Positions 31,690 through 43,628 of a stretch of 64,000 nucleotides of DNA are shown here, one piece after another. The position numbers and the translations under genes were made by a program. The notes under the pieces were generated by a model, which saw only the letters and a list, made by a program, of their open reading frames with translations, had not been told where the DNA came from and ran no database searches. Source of the stretch: Linyphia triangularis (Eukaryota > Arthropoda > Arachnida > Araneae > Linyphiidae); contig OZ021730.1 of NCBI GenBank assembly GCA_963978545.1, forward strand, positions 8,997,796 through 9,061,795, read 5' to 3'. How positions within the stretch are numbered: the first letter of the stretch is position 1; each line of letters starts with the position of its first letter.

Positions 31690-32142
31690 AAGTTGTCCGT
31701 ACCGATTGAAAAAGTTGAGGATTTTTAAAACTGGGAATGTGATATCGAGAAAAAAAACAGCAAATTTCTTTCGTCTGGAAAAAAGCTACAGAACAAGCCA
31801 TGGTTTTTAAAATAAATCATACATGTGAACATCGAAGTGGAAACTTTAATAGTAAAGCTACTGGAAAACGCCACTTGAAGATTGGCGGTAAAATCAAGAT
31901 TGGATATTTTTTTGTCCAGCAAGTATTTTTGCATAGGGAAAAAGTGTTGATTTATTTTATTTTGGCAAAAAGAGATTTTCCATCTCATATCCAGTCATAA
32001 ATGCGGAATTGGTAGGCTTAATCTGTCCAAGCTCGAAAATGAACAAATTGTTGGACAATTGTTATCTGGTGTGCCACATGTAAACGTCCAAAACAAGATT
32101 TCAGATAATATCAATCCTACAAAGCGAAAAAGAAGATTTCAT
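31690..32142 (+). pseudogene. N-terminal relic of a second MULE-like transposase
   Basis: Fragments in several frames: INHTCEHRSGNFNSKATGKR with HLKIGGKIKIG, then SKLENEQIVGQLLSGVPHVN and NPTKRKRRFHL. This order (FLYWCH-like finger, then an LxxxE...IAxxLxxGVP helix-turn-helix-like block) is the usual N-terminal layout of arthropod MULE/SWIM-type transposases, as I remember the family. The copy is cut by LINE F at 32156. The sequence after F (40570 onward) shows a few more codons and then nothing certain. Confidence 0.55.
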
Positions 32143-34703
32143 CTTGGGTTTTATGGTTGGTTGGTTTGTTAGGGTTTACTGGCGCAAGGGCAACACGAGG
32201 GCCATGCTGCGCCGAACCAACGGTTAGTTCCACTTAATAAAATAGTTAAAATATGAAAGCTTTCATTCGTAGAAAAAATTACAAAAATGGTTCAAATAAG
32301 CATAATTAGCATAAAAGAAATATAATTCAAATCTTTAAATAAGGTTATAAAATCCGATTTCTAATAAAAACTTAAAAAGATTACAATGAGGAGGTGAATC
32401 TAAGAGAGTTGACAATGGTGGATGAACTGAATTAAAAAGGCGAAGTCGTGAGGAGTTAAAAACAGGACATTATGACAAAATGTGTATAACAGTAAAAGCA
32501 ACACCACAGTTGGTGCATGTGGGGGGACCTTCTGCCAGCAGAAGGTGCACATGGGTAAAACGAGTGTGGCCGATGCGAAGTCTATTTAAAAGCACTTCTC
32601 TCTTCCTATTTGGTTGAGAGAAGGCGTATCCAGATATGGTAGGCTGTAAAGAGTGCAATTTATTGTTAATCTCTGCATCCCACATGGCCTGCCATGAGAG
32701 AGAGAGCGCATTTTCGCAGACCTTTAAAGCATCGCTGAGACATAACACATTTTTGCTCGCCCCATTGACATTTCGAGCGATATCATCAGCTCGCTCGTTT
32801 CCCATGATCCCCACATGACCCGGGATCCAACAAAACATAATTCTAAAACCTTTGGCTAAAAGATGAGCATGAATGTTTAAAATTTCAATAATAATAGGAT
32901 GAGTTTGAGACAATGGGTTACCAAGAGCTTCAAGACAACTTCTAGAGTCGGTGTATATTATCGACAAGTTGTCTTGTTCTCCAGATATGTGGCGCAGAGC
33001 CAGGAGAATGGCCTGGGACTCAGCTGTGAAAACCGAGCTGTATGGGTTTAGCTCAATGGACAAGATGGTGTTGTCCGAAACAGCAGCAGACCCAACGTGA
33101 CCTTGGCTCTTGGATCCATCAGTAAAGAAAGGTTTAAAATGCGAGAAATGATTACGATGATAAAAAAAGAGAGTAGTAAAAACAACAGAAGGAGTTTCGG
33201 TTTTCTTAAAATTTGAAAATAAGTTTAAAATGGTTACTTCGTATTGATACCATGGTGGCAAAGTAGAGCTGCTAGGACAAACTCTAAGGTTGTCCAAGTC
33301 ATAGTAAGATAAAATCTTTTGCATTCTTAATGAAAATGATGGTATGGATGATGGTCTAGCGATGAAAAGTCGTTGGTGTGAAGGATAAAAAATATGATCT
33401 AAAATTGGGTGAGATAAATTACACTGAATTTTAAAAAATAGCTTTAAGCACAATCTATCACGTCTCAGAGTCAGAGGAGGTTCCATACATGTTACAAAGA
33501 GGCTCGGACACGGTGATGTACGGAAAGCTCCGGAAGAAATTCGTAGCCCGTGATGGTGGATCGGGTCAAGGAGCTTCAAAGCTGATTTTGTAGCCGAACC
33601 GTACACCACCGAACCATAGTCAAGCTTGGAACGTACAAGGCATCTGTAGATTTTTAACATGGAGAGAGTGTCTGCTCCCCAGGAAGTGTTTGAGAGAACC
33701 TTCAAGAGATTTAGCGTTTTATTGCACTTCAATTTAAGTAGTTTTATATGTGGCAGGAAAGTGAGCTTAGGGTCAAAAAGAACTCCGAGAAATTTAACTT
33801 CCGATACTATTGGTATCTTGTTTCCATTTAAAAATACTTCGGGTTCGTTATGCAGCTCACGTTTCCTGCAAAAGTGCATGGCAACGGTCTTTTCTGTCGA
33901 AAACGCAAATCCATTCTTATTTGTCCAATCAGTGATTTTTCTGATGGCAAGTTGAAGTTGTCTCTCGATTAATGACATGTTTGTTGAGGCGCACGATATT
34001 TGAAAATCATCAACGAATAAGGTCCCAGACACTGCAGGTGGGAGGCAGGTCAAAATTTCGTTGATCTTGATGATGAAAAGTGCGCAACTCAACACACTTC
34101 CCTGGGGGACACCTTGCTCTTGAATGAACTCATCTGAAAGGGTTGAGTTTAGACGTACTTGGAAAATTCTTTTCTGCAAGAAGTTTTGGATAAAATTAGG
34201 TAAATTTCCCCGGAGCCCTATATTGTATAGGTCTCTGAGGATACCATACCTCCAAGCACGATCGTAAGCTTTTTCCATGTCAAAAAACACAGATACCAAA
34301 TGGTTCCTCTTGACAAAAGCTTCTCGAACTGATGTTTCGAGAAGCAAAAGGTTATCAATCGTACTCCTTCCACGACGAAACCCACTCTGAAACTGAGAGA
34401 GATGATTGTTAACTTCAAGAAAATAAAAAAGTCGGGCATTAAATATTTTTTCCAGAAGTTTGCAGAAACAACTGGTCAATGCAATGGGGCGGTAGCTGGA
34501 GGGATTCTTGGGGTCTTTGTTAGGCTTGACAATAGGGATAATAAGGGCTCGTTGCCACGTTGCGGGAAATGTATTTTCTTGCCAAATACGATTAAATAAT
34601 CGCAAGATACATTTGAGCTGAAGCGGCAGCAGATGCTTAATCATGCTATAATGGATTTCGTCGGGCCCAACAGCAGAGCTGTGGGCGCCAGACAAGGCTT
34701 TAA

Positions 34704-37272
34704 GGGGACTGGGTAGTCAACGACAGCACAAAATTAGAAAAATCAAGGCTTCAAAATAATTCACGTAAAGAATTAAATATTAGTCGAAAGGAAATAATTT
34801 TTTGCATAAATGTTGTTCAAATATTTTTAAATTACACTGTAAAAAAAGATCTCATTTAAATAGGTTATTATTTTTTTAATAAGTATTTACATAAAACTTA
34901 GTTTAAAAAAAAAATTCGGAGTGAATTCACTTGTGGTACGCTCGTAGAAAAAACTTAAAACTAAAATGAACTGTTTTTTGTTTTATATTACTTAGAAATG
35001 TTTATACAATGTATTAAATATAATATTTTGCAAAATAATAATTAAAAAAATAATTTTATACACTAATTTGTTGAATGTATGAAAAATTGCAATTTTTTAA
35101 GGTAATAATTACTAATTAAAAAAATAAATTACACAGATTTAAAAAAAAAAAATGTTTTACTATGTACCTCGTATGGTATTTAATCAACATGAAAAATTTC
35201 AACTGCATATCTTGTATAGTTTTCTCTACGAGCGTACCAAAAGTTCAAAAATCAACGTTTTGAGAAAACGCAAAAAAACTAAAAAAGTTCAAATAACTTA
35301 CATATTTTTGAAATTTAATGGGCTCCACTTCCATATTCTGAAGTGTCCATCTTTGCAGATACTTCAGATTTCCTCTGCTTTTTCTTTTTTTCCTTTCTAG
35401 CCTCTTTTGAAGCCTTTTTAAATGCGTTATCCGCTTCAGTTACTCGACGATTATCAAAGCGTCGCAGGGATCGCAACATATTGTACCCAGGTTTCATTCC
35501 TAAATGTTCAAAAACTAATTTCCGACTGCTTGAACCATTGTTGAAACAAAGTACCGCATCTCTTGCACCTATTTCTAAAGCTTTGAGGCTAACAAAAGTT
35601 GTTTTGGGAAGTCTCTCCCAGACACAATTATTAAAACTCTCGTTAGGATTCTGTGTTTTACCATGGGTACATTTGGCAAGTAATTTTTGGCAGCTTAATG
35701 ATCGGAACACAGGTTTTATTTCCAACATAACCGCCTCTGGTAAACTGTTCTTGTGAGAGTAACTTTCACCAGTCAGCAAAGCTTTGTTATATTTACACCA
35801 TGTGTCGTCGTCAGTGGGGCAAAGACCATGCTGTGGAATGGTATCTGTCGACAATTTGTGAAAGTAGATCGCCCATACTGCTTTACTCATCTCACTAACA
35901 CTATTCCCAACATTGCGTCTTATTGCCAAGCCATAATAATTCTGAATACGCTTAATTTCAGTATTCGTAAGTCGGTTCTTACCCGACAAACCTTTACCAT
36001 CAGAAAGTTTCTTTTTCTTATTATCCGTTTTGAGTTTTAACAATCTAGAGCCCATTCGCCCATTCGCCGTGGCTTTCCATCCCACCACTAGTTCCATCGT
36101 AGTTTTTTTGGCAGTTGTGTGGGCTGGAACTATCACTTTTTGTGCAGACAGAACAATATTTCGACATGCACTCAATGTCTATTACTTTTCCATTTTCGAG
36201 GGAAGTTGCAACGACAACACCGTTTAACGATGTGTGCCCACGCTTTTGCCATGTTCCATCAAATGCGGCACAAATATCCCGCCCAGAACCTCCTAACTGA
36301 ACAGTTTCTTCGATTGCAGTTGTCATCGAGTCATCAGATACTTTCACTAAGCTTTTCAAGAGTTTATCATATACACTGGCAAACTTTGTCGGTGGAGGGA
36401 GCAAGTTCATAACGCCACACAAAGTATCGGCAGCATTTTTGGATTTTCCAATACAACGCATGCCATAAACAAGTCGCATGTTTACATCATATGTACTACT
36501 TGTTGTTGAAGATGACATGGAATAGTCTGTATTTTCACAGCTTTTGCACTTCAATACAAGTTTAGATGCTAAACCTTGTCTGCTTGAGATGTCTTCTTCG
36601 GCAACAATTGAATTTGTAGTGTCACAAAATCTGCATTTGACAAAACGTTCCAGTAGTGAAGATAACAAATCAACTTCAATGATAATTCTATTACCTACCA
36701 TGTTGCACGAAGAGATGTCAGCATACTTCACTTTTTTTTTCGAAGAGCTACATGGTGCATTTTCATCTGAAGAATGCATTTTTTCTTCAGTACTAAAGAC
36801 ATTTTTATGTTGATTAAAGTGGGATTTTCTTTTCCCAAAAGATTTAACACGTCCCATTTTATAAACAGCCTATAAATCAAATGTAAAGCGCAAAATACTA
36901 ACAGTAAAAATTCTCAGACAGACTAAATCAAGATTAAGTTTGCAAAAGATAATGTTTACTTCATCGAGTATTTTAAACAACACGCGGAAAATATAGCCAC
37001 AGTTACAGTTAAAACTCGTTTCTACAATAAATAAATCAAACATTGAAAAAAAATAAATTAAATATTGTAATAAATCAAAGTTAAATAGAAATCGAAACTA
37101 GAAAATCGAAACCGAAACTAAAATCATTAATTAATATTAATATAAAAAAAAGTAGTTCTAATTGGTTTATGAATAAAAGTAATATATCAAAAGATTCAGC
37201 GTAGCGCCCTCTATGAAATACAACTATTATTGAAAGTTCGATATTTTCAAAAATTTTGACTACCCAGTCCCC
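34704..37272 (-). mobile_element. Kolobok/Mutator-like DNA transposon in LINE F, TTAA target
   Basis: 2569 bp with inverted ends GGGGACTGGGTAGTCA (left) and the exact inverse TGACTACCCAGTCCCC (right), flanked by TTAA (34700-34703 and 37273-37276). It sits in the middle of the LINE F RT, whose coding sequence continues on each side. It encodes a broken transposase on the minus strand. TTAA duplication and transposase type point to Kolobok, a relative of Mutator; piggyBac also uses TTAA but has a different transposase. Confidence 0.88.
35315..36857 (-). pseudogene. Kolobok/Mutator-like transposase with internal deletion and frameshift
   Basis: Residues from 36857: a basic N-terminus, CxxC pairs (CRFCDTTNS ... 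CKSCENTDYS), then FDGTWQKRGHTSLNGVVVAT with the first catalytic Asp and SKYCSVCTKSDSSSPHNC. Near 36060-36170 the frame shifts and, compared with the family (PF20700-type as I recall it), about 100 residues seem to be missing between SGGME and GRMGSRLLKLK. The second frame (35315-36175) has NYYGLAIRRN, AVWAIYFHKLSTD, HGKTQNPNESFNNCVWER and a Lys-rich end. The protein would cut and join the element ends; this copy cannot. Confidence 0.82.
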
Positions 37273-38618
37273 TTAAGTAACTCTGGCATAGTGAAATTAC
37301 CATTATAGCTTTCCGTACCAGCAGAAGAAAAATTTAATGTCTTTCGCTCAGCTCCAAGCCTGAACGAGGCAAACGGCTCTTTATAACTAGCATTGCTTGA
37401 TACTCCAGCAAAAGCGTTACCAAGAGTATTTGCAATGTCTTTAGGGTCTGAAACAATCCCGTGGTTTACCTCTAGGATGGAAATAGAGTAACTGGGATAT
37501 CGGCCTTTGATCTTATTCACCTTGTTCCAGACCCTTTTCGAAGATGTCGAGGATGTAATAGTACTGATTATACTATATACGGATAATGCACTATATACTT
37601 CTGCCAAGAATCCCTCTGGCTTCGTCGGCGTACTCTACGAGCATCGGCCCGGCAACGCTTAAAACAAATGAGGTTGGCTTCTGTGGGGTTCCGTCGAAAT
37701 GTACCCCAAGCTTTCCTCTGTTTTTTTTATGCGACATCCTACAATCGTGGTTCCACCACGGTTTTGGTAATTTTGGTAGATTTGGGGATGACATGGGGAT
37801 GGAATAGCGAGCAGCATCCAAAATGGCCTGAGTAACAGATTTTACAGCCTCATCGATGTCATCTTGGTTCACCAACTCATCTGACAAATGGACAGAAAGA
37901 GAAAATAGATCCCAATCCGCCTCTTCAAATTTGAATCGAGGTGGGCGGTTAACAGGAGCTATTACGTTGTCTTCATATGATAGTCTAATGGGAAAATGGT
38001 CGCTGTGAAAAGGATCTTCTCCGACATGAAAGTTCCATAGAAATAAAAGAGATGGTGAACACAAGACAAGATCGATAGCGTGAAATGTCCTCGATGGGGC
38101 GTGGAAGTACGTGTCTTCTCCATTGTTGAGAAGGCACAAGTTTTTATCTTGCAATAATTTTTCTATCTGTCTTCCACGGGTGTTAATGTCAGTACTACCC
38201 CAAAGAGGATTATGGCCATTGAAATCTCCCATGATGATAAAAGGAGATGGAAGCTGCTCGCACAGCCTGTTTAGTTCTGCTTGCTGAATACTATCATTAG
38301 GAGGTAAATAAATTGAGCACACGGTGATTAAAGTCTTTAGAGCGACTCTTATGGCAACAGCTTGTAAATTAGTATCGAGCTGCAGCGGCGTAAAAGGAGT
38401 GCCGTTAGAAATAAAAATAGCTACTCCGCCGCTGGCTCTATCACCGCTAGTGCAGTCCTTTCGAAGGGGACTATACCCCCTAATGAGAGAACTCTGAAAT
38501 GGTTTTAAAAGAGTCTCTTGTAGACAGAAGCAGACAGGTCGGTAGTCATCGATAAGATGTTTAATATCCACCGAGTTGTGGTGGAATCCACGACAGTTCC
38601 ATGATAACAGATGGAATT

Positions 38619-39923
38619 TTATGTAGGATGGTTAGCAGTTCGCCGCTCATTGGACCTCCTCCTTGGATGGAGATGAGGAGGGGTCTCAAGGCCGATCTCG
38701 GTGTCCATTTCTCCGGACTCTGAGAGGCCTGATATAAAGTCTTCTTCCTCTGATGATTTCTTTAATGTCTTAACTTTTTTTTGTATTCCAAATTTTTTAC
38801 TTTGGATTTTTTGTTTTAGAGTTTTTCCAGGTTTCGTATGTGTTTTGTGAGGTTCCAGTTTGTTTTGGGTTTGTGTTATTGAGTTGACTTTTTTGCCGGA
38901 CTGGGTTTGTTTTTTGGAGCTACCAGCACTACTGGCATTCAGATGAGACACTAAATACTGATATAGTTGCTCATTTGACAGAATGCTAGGAGGAAGAGAT
39001 ATATCAGTTTGAGTGGTGGTTGATTTTATTTCATTTTTTTTTAAAACATTAGCATAGGTGGTGGTTGGATTAGAGATATTATAGAGATTTCTAGCTTCGG
39101 GGTAAGTTACATTATTTTTTACTTTAATTTCTTGGATATTTTTCTCTTCTTTCCATTTGGGACACTCTCTGGAAAATGATGAATGTTTTCCCGGACAATT
39201 AACGCAGGTGGGTTCAGCTTTACAACCATCACTGGGATGTTCCGAGCTTCCACACACTACGCAAATGTCTATCTTGCTTCTGCAAGTATTCTTAGAGTGC
39301 CCAAATTTCTGACACTTAAAACATCGCAGAGGATTAGGGATAAAAGGACGAACAGGACAATTCAGGTAACCCGCTATTATTCGATTAGGAAGTTTTGGTG
39401 TGTTGAAAGTTAGTATGATATGTTTGGTTTTAATTATTTTATTGTCTCTTTTTATGGTTATTCTACGTGCATCTATGACTCCTTGGGGTGACAGTTCTTG
39501 GATTAATTCATCTTTTTCTATATCTATGAGGTCGGTTTCTGAAATCACACCTTGTGAGGAATTAAGGCCTTTATGTGGAGTGGTTGTAATTTTAAAGTTA
39601 CCTATAGTTGTAGCGGAAAGTAGGGCACGGGGGTGTTTTGTATCTATTGTTTCAATTAAGAAGTCACCTGAACGTAGTTTTTTTATGGTCCTGGGTTCAC
39701 CACCACATATTCCCTTTATCCCTTTCTGGATGAAAAAGGGGGACATTTTGCCTAGTTCATCTGTGTCAGAATGAATTACTAAAAAGAGAGGTTCGTCGTA
39801 TGCTGGTGTTTGTTTTTTATTAGTTGGGTTTTCAATAGTCTCAATAGCACGTTTAACAGAAATTGTTTGCAACTGTTGGGGATTTAGGCCTCCCGTGGGG
39901 CTGAAGAGAGAAGAAGCCATCAT
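38619..39923 (-). CDS. LINE F ORF1, gag-like zinc-knuckle protein, open
   Basis: 434 residues from MMASSLFSPTGG. Conserved N-terminal region (LFLVIHSDTDELGKMSPFFI, TIKKLRSGDFLIET, GVISETDLIDIEKDELI), three zinc knuckles (CFKCQKFGHSKNTC, CVVCGSSEHPSDGC, CVNCPGKHSSFSREC), Lys/Thr-rich linker and family C-terminus (GLETPPHLHPRRRSNERR). It ends at the TAAAATTC junction like L2 ORF1. Function: RNA binding for retrotransposition. The ORF is intact although its ORF2 partner is not. Confidence 0.9.
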   Translation of the reverse strand: MMASSLFSPTGGLNPQQLQTISVKRAIETIENPTNKKQTPAYDEPLFLVIHSDTDELGKMSPFFIQKGIKGICGGEPRTIKKLRSGDFLIETIDTKHPRALLSATTIGNFKITTTPHKGLNSSQGVISETDLIDIEKDELIQELSPQGVIDARRITIKRDNKIIKTKHIILTFNTPKLPNRIIAGYLNCPVRPFIPNPLRCFKCQKFGHSKNTCRSKIDICVVCGSSEHPSDGCKAEPTCVNCPGKHSSFSRECPKWKEEKNIQEIKVKNNVTYPEARNLYNISNPTTTYANVLKKNEIKSTTTQTDISLPPSILSNEQLYQYLVSHLNASSAGSSKKQTQSGKKVNSITQTQNKLEPHKTHTKPGKTLKQKIQSKKFGIQKKVKTLKKSSEEEDFISGLSESGEMDTEIGLETPPHLHPRRRSNERRTANHPT

Positions 39924-40556
39924 AAAAAAGAATTAAACAAAAATTCGGATGCTAGATTCCCACCCACCATGGAGTCCACGATATCGGGGATAGTGCATAC
40001 CGGCAAGCAACAAAAATAAAGAAAATAAAGAAATAGCAACTAAACTGTTACGCACGGCATATCACTATCGGGTTATCTAGCGTCTATACGCGAACGACTC
40101 ATCCCTGTAGAAGCCTCCACCCTTAACGAGGTTCCCAGCAAATGAGTCGGACGCTTGATCCCTAGCCGCCGACGAAGTCGGACGACCAGCCGATTGATAC
40201 ACACGGGACCAATGTGCACCTCCCGTTTATCTGAAGCAAGGGCCAAAGTAGTGTATTGGGACAGTGTGTCGCCCCTCAACTACCAGGATCCCCCTTTCCA
40301 GGGACACGGGTCTCCACGCACGGCAAACACGTGGGTGATATAATCCCCGAGAGAAGCTGATGGCAACAGAGCGGCACAAAGCTTCTCAAGGGGAGCCCTC
40401 ACCTCTAAAGAGGTAACCACAACGAGGGAAGAAAGAAGTCAAACAATAAATGCAAAACCAAAACGAGAAGGTAAAACAGAGGGAGGGATAGATCACTGGG
40501 GCACCCCGGGGTTGTGAAACCCGTATTTACTTATAGAAAGTAAACCCCCTGAGGGG
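39924..40556 (-). promoter_or_regulatory. LINE F 5' UTR with covarying stem
   Basis: Collinear with the L2 and C leaders and starting with the same CCCCTCAGGGG end. The stem arms 40090-40103 and 40141-40154 differ from L2 at several places yet still pair at 12 of 14 positions, including paired changes. A 68-codon upstream ORF (40073-40279, starting MRGDTLSQYTT) is open. Confidence 0.75.
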
Positions 40557-40569
40557 CTTGGGTTTTATG

Positions 40570-40838
40570 AATGATGCTCAAGAAGAAATCTTCAAGTTAT
40601 GGAATTGAAGTCATTTCCATTGATTCTACTAATGGGAAAAATACATATAATATTCAACTGACAAGTATCATTGATAGAGATGATAATAATGAAGGGTGAT
40701 AAACAGTGGCTTTCTTGTGGAGCAACAGGCGAGAAAGTATTTGAATGTATATTTTTTTTAATATATCGAAGACCGACCGGAGAGACTAACACCAAATGCG
40801 TTTGCCAGATGACAATCCAGCATTTTATAATGCATGAT
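40570..40838. other. Short non-coding stretch between LINE F and the Polinton
   Basis: AT-rich. It holds at most a few degenerate codons of the interrupted MULE-like relic. It ends with CATGAT (40833-40838), the left copy of the Polinton target-site duplication. Confidence 0.5.
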
Positions 40839-40896
40839 AGTAGTATAAAAATGAGAGTTCTAACTCACCGGAGCAGGTGGAGTAGAGGGAGTTCTA

Positions 40897-41078
40897 GTTG
40901 GTTGGTTGTATTCAGATTATCTGGCGCCGTCAGCAACACGAGGGCTATAATGCACCGAAACATTTCGTCATTTAACAAACCAACATACATTTACAAACAT
41001 CCATGCCAACACGGGACTCGAACCCGCAACCTCGCGGTCTAGAAGCCAGCACGCTAACCACTATACCGTTTGGTCGGC
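40897..41078 (-). repeat. tRNA-derived SINE in the left TIR
   Basis: Target-site duplication AGAGGGAGTTCTA (40884-40896, 41079-41091). Absent at the equivalent point of the right TIR, so it inserted after the Polinton did. Confidence 0.93.
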
Positions 41079-41257
41079 AGAGGGAGTTCTAACCCAGGGA
41101 GCAGAGAGTTCTAATTCAGGGAGCAGGGGTGACAGAGTGACGTCATTGCGGGGAATGTTCGAACTGAGTGATCTTACCTATCTTACAAAGCTGGTGGCGC
41201 CATCTAGTGTTGAATAATAAAACTATATGTTTACGAAATTTATTTTATAATTAAATT

Positions 41258-41345
41258 AATATTTTTAGGGTGAGATTCGAACCCGTAAAAGGATACTATG
41301 AAAGAGTAATTATTGTTTTCTGCTCTAACCACTCTGCCATGATAT
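41258..41345 (-). other. tRNA-like sequence in the left TIR
   Basis: In minus orientation reads GGCAGAGTGGTTAGAGC (A-box-like) and, about 45 bases later, GGGTTCGAATCTC (B-box-like), preceded by the palindrome CATGATATCATG. The T stem is weak and the acceptor stem does not pair, so it is not a good tRNA gene. An identical copy is in the right TIR. Confidence 0.6.
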
Positions 41346-41561
41346 CATGTTAGTAAGAGTGTTTTTAAGCTAGTGTTTATAAACTAAATCTTCAGTTGAT
41401 AGTATGAATTTACCAAGTGAGGTTACAAGTGGAACGTGCTTATGCATTTGTTTATGGCTACTGTTGTCGTTCATCTATATTTTGACCGATAGTGAACGAT
41501 TGGCTATTGATTTCACTCTTTATCTTAACAAAACTGGAAATTTTTCTATTTCAATGTAAAG

Positions 41562-42663
41562 ATGTTAGGAGTTAGAATACAGATACGAATTAATAAAATT
41601 TCTTGTTGTGTGAAAAGTGTGAATGCAACGTATCAAAACCCAGTACACGCAGCAAGCTTCGGTGGGGTGGATGCTTTATATCGTGCTGTAGAAGGCAAAG
41701 TTTCGAAGAAAACGATACTGAAATGGTTGAAAGGAGTGGATGCGTACACCCTACACAAACCCATTCGTCATAAATTTCCTACGAATCGCGTAATAGTTCA
41801 TAATATCGATCAACAATGGCAAGCGGATTTAGTGGATATGACAAGCTTACAAAAGTTTAATGATGGTTATCGCTATCTTTTAACAATTATTGATCTACTA
41901 TCAAAACATGGGTGGATAGTACCTCTGAAACAAAAGAGGGGTGTAGACATTGTTAACGCCTTTAAAATAATATTGAATCAACGAACTCCAAAATCACTTC
42001 AGACTGATCAGGGGACGGAATTTAAGAATAAGCTATTTCTGTCTTTTTTTAAAAAAGAAGGGGATTAGATTTTTCACGACATACAATACGTCAAAAGCAT
42101 CCATAGTTGAGCGTTGGAACCGAAGTATTAAAACTAAAATGTGGAAGTACTTTACTGCTAAAAATACGCACAAATACATTGATGTATTACAAGATTTAGT
42201 AAAAAGTTACAATCACACTTATCATAGAAGTATCAAGCGAGCTCCTGTAGAAGTGAATACAGACAATGAACAGGATGTATGGTTCACTCTCTATGGAGAT
42301 ATGGAGAATTTACCTGAACCCAAATGCGTATTTAACGTAGATGACGTAGTTCGCATTTCAAAGAAGAAATTAACCTTTGAAAAGGGATATGAAACGAATT
42401 GGACGGAAGAATTGTTTGTCATAACAGAGTGTGTCAAGAGGCAACCTGCAGTGTATAGAGTAAATGATTTATTAGGAGAGTCTATAAAAGGAACGTTTTA
42501 TACTCAAGAGTTGCAAAAGGTTACAATGAAAGATGAATTTACAATCGAAAAAGTTTTAAGAAAACGCATGTGTAAGAAGAAAATGGAATATTTTGTGAAA
42601 TACCAAGGTTATCCCGACAAGTTTAGTCAATGGATTCCCGCTTCTAACTTACTAACCCTATAA
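41562..42663 (+). pseudogene. Polinton integrase (retroviral type) with C-terminal chromodomain, one frameshift
   Basis: Inserts the element into host DNA. The core has catalytic Asp in WQADLVDM, Asp in LQTDQGTEF and Glu in ASIVERWNRS. Typical Polinton context motifs are DAYTLHKPIRHKF before the core and YNHTYHRSIKRAPVEV after it. The C-terminus (EKVLRKRMCKKKMEYFVKYQ, WIPASNL) is a chromodomain that may target chromatin. A single-base frameshift near 42060 splits the protein between the second and third catalytic residues. The first codons overlap the TIR edge; the true start could be slightly downstream. Confidence 0.92.
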
Positions 42664-42700
42664 ATATTGCTTACACATGTTTCAAGACTCATTTCTCATC

Positions 42701-43626
42701 ATGAGTTTCTACATAACACTCATTTCGGACAGTTCCATGTCCCATTTCCCTGAAAATAAAATTTCGCATTTTATTACTCAGTTATCTATCCCAATTGAAC
42801 TGAAAGGGGAATGGGAGGTTGGAATGGTAGAGTTTTTATATCCACATACTTGGTACAATGTAAACAAAGAAAATAATTTAATTGGATTTAAAACGAATGG
42901 TTGGTTGTATTCAGATTATCTGGCGCCGTCAGCAACACGAGGGCTATAATGCGCCGAAACATTCGTCATTAGACAAGCCAACATACATTTACAAACACCC
43001 ATGCCAACACGGGACTCGAACCCGCAACCTCGCGGTCTAGAAGCCAGCACGCTAACCACTATACCGTTTGGTCTTAAAACGAATGGAAAGATAGAGGTGG
43101 GGAGAAGATTACCTCCTGGATGTTATGAGACGGTTCCTGACATTTTAAAGGCTATTTATGTGAAAGAACATGATGATAAGATTATTAAGAGTTATAATGA
43201 TGTAACAAAACGCGTTCAGATAACTGTGAAAAATAACGAGAAGCTATTTTAAAAAGAGGACTTGCAGAAATGCTTGGATTTGAACCCATGGAAATTACTT
43301 CATTTGATGCAAGTATAGAAACTACTGTTATCGGACCATTAGTAGCTGATCCATCTGCACACTATCGCGTATTAATGGTTTATACAGATATAGTGGAATC
43401 ACAAATTGTAGGTGATGTTTTAGCACCTCTTCTTCGAGTAGTTAGAGTGAGAGGACAAGATGGTGAGATGAGTAGCGAACAATATGATAGACCACACTAT
43501 TTACCCGTGAATCGAAAAATTATCGAGACTTTGGAAATTAATATAAGGACGCACGCAGGGTGTTTAACGCCATTTGAACGTGGGCGTTCCTATGTGAAGT
43601 TACACTTTCGTCAGAAAGCTCTCTAA
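42701..43626 (+). pseudogene. Polinton minor capsid (penton-like) protein, interrupted by SINE and frameshift
   Basis: Starts MSFYITLISDSSMSHFPEN (an ATG at 42677 is also in frame). Family motifs: ELKGEWEVGMVEFLYPHTWY, RLPPGCYETVPDILKAIYVK, DLAEMLGFEP, IVGDVLAPLLRVV, INIRTHAGCLTPFERG and the final KLHFRQ. It is the single jelly-roll vertex protein of the Polinton capsid, often annotated in arthropods as F54H12.2-like. A SINE (42901-43073, perfect TSD) cuts it after about 65 residues, and a frameshift lies near 43255. Confidence 0.85.
42901..43073 (-). repeat. tRNA-derived SINE in the minor capsid gene
   Basis: Target-site duplication TTAAAACGAATGG (42888-42900, 43074-43086). The head is slightly short on the right (ends GGTC). 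Confidence 0.93.
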
Positions 43627-43628
43627 CT

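Larger units (their letters stand above)
32470..38617 (-). pseudogene. LINE F ORF2, split by a DNA transposon and frameshifted
   Basis: From the 5' end: endonuclease 37591-38571 (GDFNGHNPLWGS, SDHFPIRLS), a frameshift in a T-run near 37720, and an extra short repeat near 37570-37595 (ACTATATAC twice) that again changes frame. The RT start lies at 37277-37560. Then comes the 34704-37272 insertion, and the rest at 32470-34703 (RPIALTSCFCK, QGVPQGSVLS, FVDD, RNase H with FTDGSKS, YTDSRS, NERAD). The frame ends at 32470 shortly after HILS, earlier than L2, so the C-terminus is also shifted. The codon aligned with the start of relatives is CTG. Confidence 0.88.
32156..40556 (-). mobile_element. 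Full-length non-LTR retrotransposon F with 13-bp target-site duplication
   Basis: Same architecture as L2 on the minus strand: 5' UTR 39924-40556, ORF1 38619-39923, ORF2 to about 32470, 3' UTR and AACC tail at 32156. Perfect duplications CTTGGGTTTTATG (32143-32155, 40557-40569). Without the 2.57-kb DNA transposon at 34704-37272 the length is about 5.83 kb, as in L2. ORF2 is broken, so the copy is inactive. Confidence 0.92.
40839..41606 (+). repeat. Polinton left terminal inverted repeat
   Basis: Inverse match of 55741-56606. The outer end has TTCTAAC/GGAGCAG minisatellite units (about three here against seven on the right). The inner part contains an inverted tRNA-like sequence (41258-41345) and runs into the first codons of the integrase frame (about 41562). 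A SINE at 40897-41078 interrupts it. Confidence 0.92.

Noticed and set aside
35343..36813. Several plus-strand ORFs opposite the Kolobok-like transposase
   Set aside because: Shadows of the minus-strand coding sequence, with no recognisable motifs.
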